Shown here piece by piece: positions 6,848 through 15,552 of a stretch of DNA of 35,147 nucleotides. Positions within the stretch are counted from its first letter, which is position 1. Every line of letters begins with the position of its first letter. The translations under genes and the position numbers were made by a program. A model generated the notes under the pieces. That model saw only the letters and a program-made list of their open reading frames with translations. It had not been told where the DNA came from and searched no databases. This DNA comes from Actinomycetes bacterium (lineage in GTDB: Bacteria; Actinomycetota; Actinomycetes; Propionibacteriales; Propionibacteriaceae). Location: the NCBI GenBank assembly GCA_023436925.1, contig JAEZHJ010000166.1:1-35147 (forward strand), read 5' to 3'.

Positions 6848-8617
6848 TCACTCGGCGAAGATGTTGTTCCGCACCCCGAAGACGTTCTGCGGGTCGAGGC
6901 CCTGCTTCAGCGCCCGGACGGCGTCCCGGCTCGGCGGCGAGGCGACCAGGTCGACGAACTTCCTGCGCAGCTTGCCGACGCCGTGGTGGTGCGAGATCGA
7001 GCCGCCGGCCGCCATGATCGCGGCACGGATGTTCTTCTCCATCTCGGCGAACTTCTCGTCGCCGTCCTCGACGCCCTTGTGCAGCAGCCCGTGGGTGAAG
7101 TAGATGCAGACCCCGGTGTGGTACATCTGCGTCACCCGCGGCGAGGTGAACGGCTTGCCGGGGAAGCCGAGCCGCTCATGCTCGGCGTTGGCGACCCGCT
7201 TCACGGCGTCGCAGACGTCGTGGATCCTGCTCCACGGCACCGTCGTCTCGTAGGTCTCCCCCACGATGTAGTAGTCGCTGAGCAGGTCACGGATGTACGC
7301 GATCGCGTAGGTGAGCATGTAGCCGCGCTCCCCGTTGGCGGGGCCGCCCGACATGCCGCCGAACTTCTTCGCGGTCTCGGTGACCACCTTGTACTGGTAG
7401 TCGACCTCGGCGCGGCTGCCCTCGAGCACCATGGTGGCCGCGACCATCTCGTGCGGGTCGAAGCCCTTCACCCGGGTGACGACGAGCTTCTCCAGCTTGC
7501 TGGTCAGGATCTTGCGCCGGTCGGTGGCCGCCGGCTTGAGCGCCTGGCCGAGCCGGAACTGGACGTTGTCGACCAGCCGGATGCTGGCCGGCCGCACTCC
7601 GGTGCGGTTCAGCGCGGCCATGAAGTCCACCCCGGTCTTCCAGTCGCGGAAGATGATCGAGCCGTACCGCTTCGCCTCGGGCAGTCGGTGGACGCGGATC
7701 ACCGCCTTGGTCACCAGGCCGAGGTTGCCCTCGCTGCCGAAGGCCGCCTTGTAGGCGTCCACCCCCGCGGCCTGCCGGGGGGTGGGGTAGAGGTTCTCGA
7801 CCACCCCGGACGGCGTCACCAGGGTGACGTTCTCGACGATGTCCTCGATGTTGCCGTAGCGGTTGCGCTTCATCCCGCTGGCGTTGGTGGCGATCCACCC
7901 GCCCAGGGTCGACAGCTCCATGCTGTCGGGCTCGTGGCCGCAGGTCAGCCCGTGCTGCTCCAGCACCTCCTCCAGCCGGCTCCCGACGATGCCGGCCTGG
8001 ACGCAGGCCGTCAGGTTGTCGGTGTCGACCCACTCCACGGCGTCCATCCGCCGCATGTCGAGGGAGACCACCATCCGGGTCTCGGATTCGGGGATCTGGA
8101 GCGCGTCGGAGACATTGGTGCCGCCGCCGTAGGGGATGAGGCAGACGTCGTGGTCGCGGGCGAGGTTCACGAGGGCGACGCAGTCGGCCTCGGACTCGGG
8201 CCACACCACCGCGTCCACGCTGCGGTGCAGGTTGCCGTACAGCACCCGGGAGACCTCGTCGGTGGTGGTCTGGCCGTGGCTGTGGATCAGCCGTTCCCGG
8301 TCGTCGAGGCTGACCTGGTCGGGACGTAGCGCGTCCTGCAGTGCCGTGAGGAAGGCCTCGTTGCGGTTCACCGGCGAGACGTATGGCTCCTGCGTGATCG
8401 GCCGGGTGTGGCTGAAGTCGATGTCGACCTCGAGCTCCTGGCGGACGAACGGGATGAGGTAGGGCATCGGGTACCCGCACAGGTTGTACCGGCTGCCGGT
8501 CATGATCACGCACTCGTCGGGCTGGACGACCATCCGGGTGTCGCGGAAACCCCAGCGGTGGTCCCAGGTCGCCGAGTCGAGCTGCGAGGTGTCGCGGTTC
8601 AGTGACTTGTCTGCCAT
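6848..8617 (-). CDS. FAD-binding oxidase, AGPS-like (VAO/PCMH fold)
   Basis: This 589-residue protein has the FAD_binding_4 domain (PYGGGTNVSDAL, 163-174; GHEPDSMELSTLGGW, 227-241; then ASGMKRNRYGNIED) and a C-terminal FAD-oxidase domain with SHHHGVGKLRRKF (about 542-554). These blocks resemble alkyldihydroxyacetone-phosphate synthase more than glycolate oxidase, and the HHH cluster important in AGPS is kept. It lies 126 bp downstream of a LarA-like gene on the same strand, so oxidation of a 2-hydroxyacid is the contextual alternative to ether-lipid synthesis. The start was moved inward to ATG 8617, which has GAGGAG about 10 nt upstream; the longer frame lacks such a site. Confidence 0.82.
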   Translation of the reverse strand: MADKSLNRDTSQLDSATWDHRWGFRDTRMVVQPDECVIMTGSRYNLCGYPMPYLIPFVRQELEVDIDFSHTRPITQEPYVSPVNRNEAFLTALQDALRPDQVSLDDRERLIHSHGQTTTDEVSRVLYGNLHRSVDAVVWPESEADCVALVNLARDHDVCLIPYGGGTNVSDALQIPESETRMVVSLDMRRMDAVEWVDTDNLTACVQAGIVGSRLEEVLEQHGLTCGHEPDSMELSTLGGWIATNASGMKRNRYGNIEDIVENVTLVTPSGVVENLYPTPRQAAGVDAYKAAFGSEGNLGLVTKAVIRVHRLPEAKRYGSIIFRDWKTGVDFMAALNRTGVRPASIRLVDNVQFRLGQALKPAATDRRKILTSKLEKLVVTRVKGFDPHEMVAATMVLEGSRAEVDYQYKVVTETAKKFGGMSGGPANGERGYMLTYAIAYIRDLLSDYYIVGETYETTVPWSRIHDVCDAVKRVANAEHERLGFPGKPFTSPRVTQMYHTGVCIYFTHGLLHKGVEDGDEKFAEMEKNIRAAIMAAGGSISHHHGVGKLRRKFVDLVASPPSRDAVRALKQGLDPQNVFGVRNNIFAE

Positions 8618-8661
8618 CAGTGGCTGCTCCTCTGGACCGGGGCCGGTCGAACCCTTGGCGG

Positions 8662-8667
8662 AGCATA
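8662..8667 (-). promoter_or_regulatory. Possible internal promoter -10 for the FAD oxidase
   Basis: TATGCT on the minus strand would give a leader of about 40 nt that includes the GAGGAG site. The -35 is weak, so read-through from the LarA-like gene is equally possible. Confidence 0.35.
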
Positions 8668-8743
8668 GCGAACCGCCCATCGCCACCGGCAGGGTCCCGA
8701 ACCGCGCCGGACAGTCCGCCACCTGGCCGCGGCCTGCCGGTGG

Positions 8744-10039
8744 TCAGCGGTGGTAGAGCCGCTCCCGGGTGCTCCACAGCCCGGCGGAGGGGGTGGAGAT
8801 GAAGAAGACCCGCTCCCCGTCCGGCATCGTGTTCCAGCCGTCGGTCATCGTCTCCGGGTTGTACCGCGCCAGCGCCTCGTCCACGTCGGCGTACTCGTAG
8901 CCGACCGACTCGATGTCCTCGCGGCTCAGCTTGCCGGGGGCGTACCGGATGGTGAACCGGCCCTCGGCGGAGCCGTGCACCAGGTGGGCGGTGCCGTGCG
9001 GGATGTCCTGCATGTCCTCGCGGGACTCGAACAGGTCCAGCACCTGCGACTTCGACAGGTAGCCGTAGGTGCGGATCAGCGCGTCCACCTCGGGCTGCTC
9101 GCCGAAGCGCTCCACCCCGGGAGCGATCACCAGCAGCTCGCCGCCGTCCGCCATCGCCATCCGGGTGCGGTAGACCGCCTTGTTCGCCACCCAGGTGGCG
9201 CGGAACTCGTCGGCCTGCATCACAGCGACGATCTTGTGCACCGGCTCGTCGAAGACGGTGATGTTCTGCTCCCGCGACAGCTTCGCGGCCTCGAGGTAGG
9301 TGTCGAGGTCGTCGCCGACGAAGACGCCGGTGTGCACCAGCCGGCCGTCGGCGTCGTAGTTCATCACCAGCTGGACGTAGACGTCGGGCAGGTCGGCCAG
9401 GAAGTGGTCCTCGGCATAGTTGAAGCACTGCCGCACCGGCGTGACCAGGTTGCCCAGGTTGTTCTCGATGCCGTAGACCGCCGAGGCCATGTGGGACGAA
9501 CCCAGGGTGCGCTTGCCACCCAGGCCGATGAAGTAGTTCTTGTTGTGGTTGGCGAACCCCAGCACCTCGTGCGGCACGACGTGGCCCAGGTTGATGATCA
9601 GGTCCCACTGCTCGGTGACGGTCATGGTGTTGAGGTCGATCGGCATCTCCCAGTCCACCAGCCCGCCGGTGACCTGCCGCACGAACTCGGCCGGGACGGT
9701 GCCGACGTGGGTGACGCCGTTCTTCCAGTCATGGGCGTGGATGCGGTCCTGGGGGATGGAGCCGAACATCCACTCGTTGTCGGCGACGGTGTGCGGCACG
9801 TGCTGGCCCAGGGTCGGGATCACGTGCACCTCGGCGCCCGCGGCGTCGAGCTTGTGGAACAGGTACTCGGTCATCCAGCCGAGACCGGCGTGGGCACGGG
9901 TGATGTCGGGCGGCAGCAGCAGCACGCGGCGCAGCGCAGCGATCCCGAGGCGGTCGCGCGCCTCGTCCACCGTCTTGTCGAGCAGGGCCTCGATCTCGGG
10001 ACGGGTGATCAGCGAAGCGGTGTGCTGGAACCAGGGCAT
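8744..10039 (-). CDS. LarA-like nickel-dependent 2-hydroxyacid racemase/epimerase homologue
   Basis: This 431-residue protein belongs to the lactate racemase (LarA, DUF2088) superfamily, which uses a nickel-pincer nucleotide to move hydride at the alpha carbon of hydroxyacids. Catalytic residues can be matched by spacing: D45 and R48 in PDITR (LarA D72/R75), H103 in HDW (H108), H157 in VPHEV (H174), K167 ten residues later (K184, the cofactor-linked lysine) and H183 sixteen beyond (H200, Ni ligand). A complete active site is therefore likely, but the usual Gly-rich segment after the PH histidine is replaced by GFANHNK. The cofactor genes larB, larC and larE are not in the window. The substrate is unknown; the neighbouring oxidase and carrier suggest a 2-hydroxyacid. 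No Shine-Dalgarno precedes ATG 10039. Confidence 0.82.
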   Translation of the reverse strand: MPWFQHTASLITRPEIEALLDKTVDEARDRLGIAALRRVLLLPPDITRAHAGLGWMTEYLFHKLDAAGAEVHVIPTLGQHVPHTVADNEWMFGSIPQDRIHAHDWKNGVTHVGTVPAEFVRQVTGGLVDWEMPIDLNTMTVTEQWDLIINLGHVVPHEVLGFANHNKNYFIGLGGKRTLGSSHMASAVYGIENNLGNLVTPVRQCFNYAEDHFLADLPDVYVQLVMNYDADGRLVHTGVFVGDDLDTYLEAAKLSREQNITVFDEPVHKIVAVMQADEFRATWVANKAVYRTRMAMADGGELLVIAPGVERFGEQPEVDALIRTYGYLSKSQVLDLFESREDMQDIPHGTAHLVHGSAEGRFTIRYAPGKLSREDIESVGYEYADVDEALARYNPETMTDGWNTMPDGERVFFISTPSAGLWSTRERLYHR

Positions 10040-10127
10040 GCCGCTTACCGTGCCACACCTGCCCGGCGGCGGGATCGCGATTGCCGTGGGTTGCCGCGAA
10101 GCACCCGGACGGACGAGCCGGGGAGTG

Positions 10128-10133
10128 TAGGTT
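10128..10133 (+). promoter_or_regulatory. Possible -10 for the AEC carrier gene
   Basis: TAGGTT lies 49 nt before the GTG start in the 143-bp divergent gap with the LarA-like gene. A start near 10140 would give a leader that includes the GGAGGG site. No convincing -35 is seen. Confidence 0.35.
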
Positions 10134-10182
10134 GCTGTCGGCGGCGCGGCCGGCGCGCGATCAGGGAGCAGGCGGAGGGTTC

Positions 10183-11121
10183 GTGAGTATCGGGATCTCG
10201 GCCGGCCAGGTCGCGATCATGTTCATGCTGATGGCGCTCGGTTGGATCGCCTATCGCCTGAAGTGGATCGGTGACGACGCGGTCAAGGGCATGACCAAGC
10301 TGCTGCTCTTCTTCGTCACCCCGGCCGTGATCCTGCAGGCCTTCCTGCGTCCCTTCGACCCGGCGCGGCTGCAGACGATCGGGCTGGTCTTCGTCCTCGA
10401 CATCGCGGTCTTCGTGATCATGATCGGGATCTCGGCGCTGCTGTTCAGCCGGCGCCTCATCCCCGACCGGGCCCGGCGCACCGCGCTGAAGTACGGCACC
10501 ACCTACTCCAACGCCGGCTTCCTCGGAATCCCGCTGGCGCAAGCCCTGCTGGGCGACGACGGGGTGTTCTACGTGGTCGCCTTCGTCGTCACCTTCCAGA
10601 TCTTCGTGTGGACCCACGGCGACGGCCTGTTCGGCGGTGGACGCCCCGGCGCGCGGGGCAGCCGCCTCGTCGAGGTGCTGCTCAACCCCAACATCATTGC
10701 CACCGCGGCGGGGCTCGTCTGCTTCGTGCTCTCGGTGCGTCCCCCCGACCTGGTCGCCGAGGCGATGGGCCATGTCGCGTCGATGAACACCCCGCTCAGC
10801 ATGATGGTGGTCGGCGCGAACCTTGCCGTGATCGGGGTGCGCTCGGTGTTCCGGGACCGCTACGCCTGGCTCGGCACCGCGGCCCGCAACCTCCTCGTGC
10901 CGACGCTGTTCGTGGTGGCCTTCGCGCTGCTCCCGATCGACCCGGTGGCCAAGAGCGCCACGCTGATCGCGATCTCGGCCCCGGTCGGGGCCTTCCTGGT
11001 GATGTTCGCGATCATGCACGAGAGCGAGCCCAGCTTCCCGACCCGGCTGCTGACCCTCTCGACGCTGTCGGCGATCGTGACGATGCCGGCCGTGCTGTGG
11101 CTGTCCTCCGTGGTGTGGTGA
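10183..11121 (+). CDS. AEC-family transporter (auxin efflux carrier superfamily)
   Basis: The product is a 312-residue membrane protein with about ten hydrophobic segments in the usual 5+5 arrangement of AEC carriers, such as bacterial malate and malonate carriers. Features include LLFFVTPAVILQAF in helix 2 and TTYSNAGFLGIPLAQALLG, a conserved AEC stretch with the N-G-F-G-P-like turn. The start is GTG 10183, with GGAGGG 6-9 nt upstream; the longer frame to 10081 would add a hydrophilic extension lacking family similarity. It diverges from the LarA-like racemase, so transport of a hydroxy- or dicarboxylate feeding that pathway is an attractive inference. Its stop is 1 bp from that of the convergent aldo/keto reductase. 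Confidence 0.85.
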   Translation: MSIGISAGQVAIMFMLMALGWIAYRLKWIGDDAVKGMTKLLLFFVTPAVILQAFLRPFDPARLQTIGLVFVLDIAVFVIMIGISALLFSRRLIPDRARRTALKYGTTYSNAGFLGIPLAQALLGDDGVFYVVAFVVTFQIFVWTHGDGLFGGGRPGARGSRLVEVLLNPNIIATAAGLVCFVLSVRPPDLVAEAMGHVASMNTPLSMMVVGANLAVIGVRSVFRDRYAWLGTAARNLLVPTLFVVAFALLPIDPVAKSATLIAISAPVGAFLVMFAIMHESEPSFPTRLLTLSTLSAIVTMPAVLWLSSVVW

Positions 11122-11122
11122 C

Positions 11123-12055
11123 TCAGGGCAGCCGGTGCCCGGCCGCCCGGTAGAGCTCGTACCACTCCCGGCGGCTCAGCTGGACGTCGGCTCCGGCGGC
11201 CGCAGCCCGCAGCCGTTGCGGGCTCGTGGTGCCGAGTACCACCTGCATCCGGGCCGGGTGCCGGGTCAGCCAGGCGGTGGCGATCCCTTCGGCGGGGACG
11301 CCGTAGTCGGCGGCCAGCCGATCGATCACGGAGTTCAGCTCGGGGTAGGACGCGTGCCCCAGGAAACTGCCCGGGACCAGCCCGGCCTGCATCGGCGACC
11401 ACGCCTGCACCGTGATGTCGTGCAGCCGGCAGTAATCCAGGGCGCCGAGGGTTCGGTCGGCCGACTCCTCGTGCCCGGCCATGTTCATCGTCAGGCCCTG
11501 GGCCACCAGCGGCGCGTGGGTGAGCGACAGCTGCAGCTGGTTGGCGACCAGCGGCCGGGTCACGTACCGGCGCAGCAGCTCGATCTGGGCCGGGGTGTGG
11601 TTGGAGACCCCGAAGTACCGGACCTTCCCGGCGGCGGCCAGGTCGTCGAAGGCACGGGCGACCTCCTCCGGCTCGACCAGGGCGTCCGGACGGTGCAGCA
11701 GCAGGATGTCGAGGTAGTCGGTGCCCAGGGCGGCCAGCGACCCGTCGACCGACTCGATCAGGTGGTCGTAGGAGAAGTCGAAGTAGGGGCCGTCCTTGAC
11801 GATGCCGGCCTTGGACTGGAGTACCACCTCGGCGCGCGCCGAGGGCGTGAGCCGGAGCGCCTCGGCGAACCGCCGCTCGCAGGCGTGGGTGGGGGAGCCG
11901 TAGATGTCGGCGTGGTCGAAGAAGGTGACCCCCGACTCCAGGGCCGCGTCGAACAGCTCCCGGATCTCGGCGTCGGTCTTGCTCTGGATGCGCATCATGC
12001 CGGCGACGACGGCGGGCACGGTCAGCTCGGTGCCGGGCAGGGGGAAGGTCTTCAT
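11123..12055 (-). CDS. Aldo/keto reductase
   Basis: This 310-residue NADPH-dependent oxidoreductase has the (beta/alpha)8 AKR fold. The catalytic tetrad is visible: D47 and Y52 in FFDHADIYG, K82 in LQSKAG and H121 in LLLHRPD. GVSNHTPAQI follows at the expected strand. It resembles the YdhF-type subgroup; the substrate is not predictable. The ATG at 12055 lacks a ribosome site but has TAGGTT 6 nt upstream. It lies 22 bp downstream of the YggS gene on the same strand, so it may also be read from that transcript. Confidence 0.88.
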   Translation of the reverse strand: MKTFPLPGTELTVPAVVAGMMRIQSKTDAEIRELFDAALESGVTFFDHADIYGSPTHACERRFAEALRLTPSARAEVVLQSKAGIVKDGPYFDFSYDHLIESVDGSLAALGTDYLDILLLHRPDALVEPEEVARAFDDLAAAGKVRYFGVSNHTPAQIELLRRYVTRPLVANQLQLSLTHAPLVAQGLTMNMAGHEESADRTLGALDYCRLHDITVQAWSPMQAGLVPGSFLGHASYPELNSVIDRLAADYGVPAEGIATAWLTRHPARMQVVLGTTSPQRLRAAAAGADVQLSRREWYELYRAAGHRLP

Positions 12056-12061
12056 CGACCC

Positions 12062-12067
12062 AACCTA
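12062..12067 (-). promoter_or_regulatory. -10 element, leaderless start of the aldo/keto reductase
   Basis: TAGGTT on the minus strand ends 6 nt before ATG 12055. Confidence 0.4.
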
Positions 12068-12077
12068 GTCGGCCGGC

Positions 12078-12836
12078 TCAGACTCCGTCGCGCGGCCAGT
12101 AAAGGGTGTCGGCGGTGGCCCGGGCGCCGAAGATCGCCTGGCCGACCCGGACGACCGTGGCGCCCTCCTCGATGGCGGTCTCGAAGTCACCCGACATCCC
12201 CATGCTGAGTTCGTCCAGTTCGACGCCCTCGGGCGCGTCCTGGCGCAACCGGTCGCGCAGGTCGCGGAGCCGGACGAAGCAGGCCCGCACCGCATCGGTG
12301 TCGGAGCTGAAGATGGCCAGGGTCATCAGGCCGCGCACCCGCAGCGCGGAGAACTGCGGCAGCTGGCTGAGGAAGCCGGCCGCCGCCTCGGGGGGCAGCC
12401 CGTACTTGCTCTCCTCCCGGGAGGTGTTCACCTGCACCAGGACGTCCAGCGAGCGCCCCGCGGCCTGCAGCCGGCGGTCCAGCGCTTCGGCGACCCGGAC
12501 GCTGTCCAGCGCCTGGAACTCGTCGGCGAAGGCGATGACATCCTTGGCCTTGTTCGTCTGCAGGTGCCCGATCACCGACCAGCGCAGCCCGGGCAGGTCG
12601 GCCAGGGCCGCCGCCTTGGCCTTCGCCTCCTGCACCTTGTTCTCGCCGAACTCGGTCATCCCCGCCTCGACCGCGGCCCGCATCCGCGCCTCGTCGACGG
12701 TCTTGGACACCGGCAGCAGGCGAACCCCGGCCGGGTCGCGGTCGACCTTTGCGCAAGCCGCGGCGATCCGGCCGCGGACCTCGGCTAGGTTCCGCGCGAA
12801 GTCGGCGGTGACGGACGCAGTCGGGTACTCGGGCAT
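12078..12836 (-). CDS. YggS/PROSC-type pyridoxal-phosphate homeostasis protein
   Basis: This 252-residue single-domain alanine-racemase-fold protein binds PLP and is involved in vitamin B6 and amino-acid homeostasis rather than catalysis. K45 in LLPVSKTVD is the expected PLP lysine, GENKVQEAKAK and WSVIGHLQTNKAKD follow as in the family, and SMGMSGDFETAIEEGATVVRVGQAIFG closes the phosphate site. In many actinobacteria the yggS homologue lies near ftsZ and sepF; here it sits instead beside an aldo/keto reductase, so it may be a second copy. The ATG at 12836 has TATCCT 6 nt upstream and no Shine-Dalgarno, again suggesting a leaderless message. Confidence 0.92.
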   Translation of the reverse strand: MPEYPTASVTADFARNLAEVRGRIAAACAKVDRDPAGVRLLPVSKTVDEARMRAAVEAGMTEFGENKVQEAKAKAAALADLPGLRWSVIGHLQTNKAKDVIAFADEFQALDSVRVAEALDRRLQAAGRSLDVLVQVNTSREESKYGLPPEAAAGFLSQLPQFSALRVRGLMTLAIFSSDTDAVRACFVRLRDLRDRLRQDAPEGVELDELSMGMSGDFETAIEEGATVVRVGQAIFGARATADTLYWPRDGV

Positions 12837-12842
12837 GGCCGC

Positions 12843-12848
12843 AGGATA
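12843..12848 (-). promoter_or_regulatory. -10 element, leaderless start of the YggS gene
   Basis: TATCCT on the minus strand ends 6 nt before ATG 12836. Confidence 0.45.
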
Positions 12849-12892
12849 ACCCCGACTGCCCCGCTGCCCAGGTGCCGGACGCCGCACGGGGC

Positions 12893-14086
12893 TCAGGCGA
12901 ACTGGACGGCGACCTCGTCCCCGGTCAGGTCGGCCCGCATCCGGGTGAGCCGGACGCTCGCCTTCCAGCGGGAGCCGTCGGTTCCGCTCACCTCGCCGCG
13001 CACCACGATGTTGACGCTGCCCGTCGCCGAGCCCGGCTGGTCCAGGGTGAGCGCGGTCTCGGCGAGCAGGTCGTCGCCGGAATGGACGGCCCAGCGCATC
13101 GTCGACTCCTTGAGCTTGGTGCCCGACGGGTTGGCGATCGCGAAGCCGCACCCCTCCGGCTCCAGCTTGCGGCGCTTGACGCAGTCCGTCAGGTGCGCCT
13201 GCGCCGCGGCGATGATCTCGTCGCGGCCGCGCTCGCTCAACGTGAGGGTGGCCCTCACCTGCGGCTGCTCGATGGCGCTGGGGACCACGAAGTCGGGGTT
13301 CTCCACCGCGTAGCGCTCGGCCGTGGTGGCGATCGTGTAGTGGCCAGGGAACAGCGCCGGCCGGCTGCTGGAGACCGGCTCGCCGTTGATGGTCAGCGGC
13401 ACCTCCCGCGGCCGCAGCGCCGACAGGTCCACCGTCGCCGCGACCCGCGGCAGCCGCCACACCCCGTCCTCCTGGCGGACCACCTCGAGGGCGGTGCCGA
13501 TCGCCTGGTCGCCCAGGTTGTAGCGGGCCGAGACGAACTGGCGGGTCGCTTCGCTGGCCGAGCCGCCCACCTCGATGGCGGTGAGCGGTGCGTCGGCGTG
13601 GGCTGCGCGCAGCACCGGCGAAATGAGCAGGGTGGCGTCCTCGGGCTGGGCAGCGGCGAAGCCGAGCGCGGCGTCGGCGTCCCCGGCCGCGAGAGCCTTC
13701 AGGTAGCCGCGCACCGCGCCTGCCGCGGTGCTGTCAGGGGACACCGGCGTGGGGGACCCGGCCACCGGGTTGCCGGTCGGCCCCCAGACCAGGTACGCCC
13801 CCAGCACGGCCAGCACGAACAGGCCGGCGGGGATCCCGATCAGGACGGGCAGCCAGGCAGCGGAGCGACGCGGGCGCCGGTTCCGGAAGCGTGGCGCGGG
13901 CCCGGGCGGGGTGGTCGGGTCGGGCGGGCCGCCCGGCTGGATCGCCTGGGTCGCCAGGTACGGGAAGCCGGTCTCGGCGGGGGTCGCGGGCGCCTCATCA
14001 CCGGCCGGTCCAGCGCCGCCGTCGGCGCGCGGACCGGCGTCCACCCGTCCCGGGTGGTAGGGCGTGGTCGAGTCGTCGTCGGTCAC
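12893..14086 (-). CDS. Membrane-anchored protein of unknown function
   Basis: The 397-residue product has a Pro/Gly/acidic-rich, probably disordered cytoplasmic region (1-66), a basic patch (RFRNRRPRR), one transmembrane helix at about 78-101, and a large extracytoplasmic part. The external region begins with a helical segment resembling the DUF4878-type lipoprotein domain (VRGYLKALAAGDADAAL), followed by beta-rich repeats; two cysteines (CVKRRKLEPEGCGF) could form a disulfide. I do not recognise the whole protein. A GTG start at 14086, preceded by GGGGTGGGG, was preferred to the longer frame because it gives a hydrophilic VTDDDSTTPY terminus. It follows the MATE gene by 135 bp on the same strand. 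Confidence 0.7.
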   Translation of the reverse strand: MTDDDSTTPYHPGRVDAGPRADGGAGPAGDEAPATPAETGFPYLATQAIQPGGPPDPTTPPGPAPRFRNRRPRRSAAWLPVLIGIPAGLFVLAVLGAYLVWGPTGNPVAGSPTPVSPDSTAAGAVRGYLKALAAGDADAALGFAAAQPEDATLLISPVLRAAHADAPLTAIEVGGSASEATRQFVSARYNLGDQAIGTALEVVRQEDGVWRLPRVAATVDLSALRPREVPLTINGEPVSSSRPALFPGHYTIATTAERYAVENPDFVVPSAIEQPQVRATLTLSERGRDEIIAAAQAHLTDCVKRRKLEPEGCGFAIANPSGTKLKESTMRWAVHSGDDLLAETALTLDQPGSATGSVNIVVRGEVSGTDGSRWKASVRLTRMRADLTGDEVAVQFA

Positions 14087-14221
14087 AAGTCCCCACCCCC
14101 TGGTCCGTGAGCCGAGCACTATGCGGCCCAACGATACCGACCAGGCTGCGCCGGCAGGGTGGATCACGCCAGTCGGGCCGTCACGTGGCCAACTCGGGTC
14201 CGCCGCGGTTCGTGCGGCCGG

Positions 14222-15544
14222 TCAGGCGCCGAGCCGCTGCCAGGCCGTGCCGCGGGCCCGCCAGCCCAGGGTGGCCAGGCGGCTGAGCGCCAGCCCGCCG
14301 TAGGCGAGCCACAGCCAGGGCAGCCCGGCCCCGGTGAAGGCCACAGCGAGCGCGAGGGGCACGTAGGTGGCCAGGTTCACCAGGCTCGCCAGTGCCAGGT
14401 AGCGGGCATCGCCGGCTCCGATCAGGACGCCGTCCAGCACGAAGACGACCGCGCTCACGACGGTCAGCGCCGCCAGCAGTGGCAGGACGGTGCTCACCTG
14501 CGCGCGGACCGCGGCGTCCGGGGTGAAGACGCCCAGGTAGAGCCCGCTCCCGGCCCACAGCGCCAGCCCGCCGGTGAGCCCGATCCCGATCGCCCAGCCG
14601 ATCAGCCGGCGCAGCAGGCTGGAGACGACGTCGGCCCGGCCCGCTCCCAGATACCGCCCCACCATCGCCTGGGCGGCGATGGCGATCGCGTCCATGGCGA
14701 AGACCAGCAGCATCCACAGGCTGTTCAGCACCTGGTGGGCGGCCATCGCCGTGGTGCCCATCCGGGCGGCCACGCCGGTGGTGAGCAGCAGTGCGGCCTG
14801 CAGGCCCGCGGTCCGCACCACCAGCCACTGCCCGGTCCGGGCCGCGTCCAGCACGCCGCCGGGGTGCCAGCGCCAGTGGACGCCCTGGCGGCGGGCGCCG
14901 CGCAGCACCGCCGAGGCCAGGAATACGGCGGCGCAGTACTGGGAGACCACGGTGCCGAGCCCGGCGCCGGCGATCCCGAGACCGAGCCCGAAGACCAGCC
15001 ACAGGTTGAGCCCCACGTTGATCAGGTTCATCCCCACCACGACCACCAGCGGGGTGCGGGTGTCCTGCAAGCCGCGCAGCACTCCGGTCGCGGCCAGCAC
15101 GACCAGAGCGGCGGGGAAGCCCGCCGCCACGATCCGCAGGTACGTGACCGCCTGGGCGGCCACGCCCGGTGCCACCTGGTAGAGGCCGATGATCGGCTCG
15201 GCCAGCCACGCGATCGAGCCGGCCAGCACGATGCCGACGCCGATGCCCAAGGTGATGCCGTCCAGGCCGCCGGCCAGCGCGCCGGGCAGGTCGCCCGCGC
15301 CCAGCCGGCGCGACACCGTCGCGGTCGTGCCGTAGGCGAGGAAGATGCACAGGCCGAGAACGACGCCGATCACGCTGGCGGCGATGCCGAGGCCGGCCAG
15401 TGCCTCGGTGGAGATGTGGCCGATGATCGCCGAATCCGCCAGGACCAGCAGCGGCTCGGCCAGCAGGGTCGCGAACGCGGGGACGGCGAGGGCCAGCAGT
15501 TCAGCGTCCAGGGAACGGTTCCCCGACCGGTCCGGCCGCGCCAC
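14222..15544 (-). CDS. MATE-family efflux transporter (DinF-like)
   Basis: The product is a 440-residue, twelve-helix MATE protein that exports drugs or metabolites in exchange for Na+ or H+. It opens with ALAVPAFATLLAEPLLVLADSAI, the typical first helix of the DinF branch, and shows the second-half repeat after about residue 230. The frame is open to 15727, but that would overlap the preceding gene by 175 bp and add a non-family N terminus. GTG 15544 lies 8 bp past the upstream stop and gives a standard length, though its ribosome site is weak. It is probably co-transcribed with the CrtO-like gene. Confidence 0.85.
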   Translation of the reverse strand: MARPDRSGNRSLDAELLALAVPAFATLLAEPLLVLADSAIIGHISTEALAGLGIAASVIGVVLGLCIFLAYGTTATVSRRLGAGDLPGALAGGLDGITLGIGVGIVLAGSIAWLAEPIIGLYQVAPGVAAQAVTYLRIVAAGFPAALVVLAATGVLRGLQDTRTPLVVVVGMNLINVGLNLWLVFGLGLGIAGAGLGTVVSQYCAAVFLASAVLRGARRQGVHWRWHPGGVLDAARTGQWLVVRTAGLQAALLLTTGVAARMGTTAMAAHQVLNSLWMLLVFAMDAIAIAAQAMVGRYLGAGRADVVSSLLRRLIGWAIGIGLTGGLALWAGSGLYLGVFTPDAAVRAQVSTVLPLLAALTVVSAVVFVLDGVLIGAGDARYLALASLVNLATYVPLALAVAFTGAGLPWLWLAYGGLALSRLATLGWRARGTAWQRLGA

Positions 15545-15552
15545 GTCCAGGC

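Noticed and set aside
7287..9608. 773-residue minus-strand frame over the LarA-like and oxidase genes
   Set aside because: It is an out-of-frame reading rich in Arg, Pro and Gly with no family resemblance, while the true frames show conserved motifs.
12872..14110. 412-residue plus-strand frame opposite the membrane-anchored protein
   Set aside because: It is an antisense shadow, dominated by Gly, Arg, Gln and Asp, with no recognisable domain.
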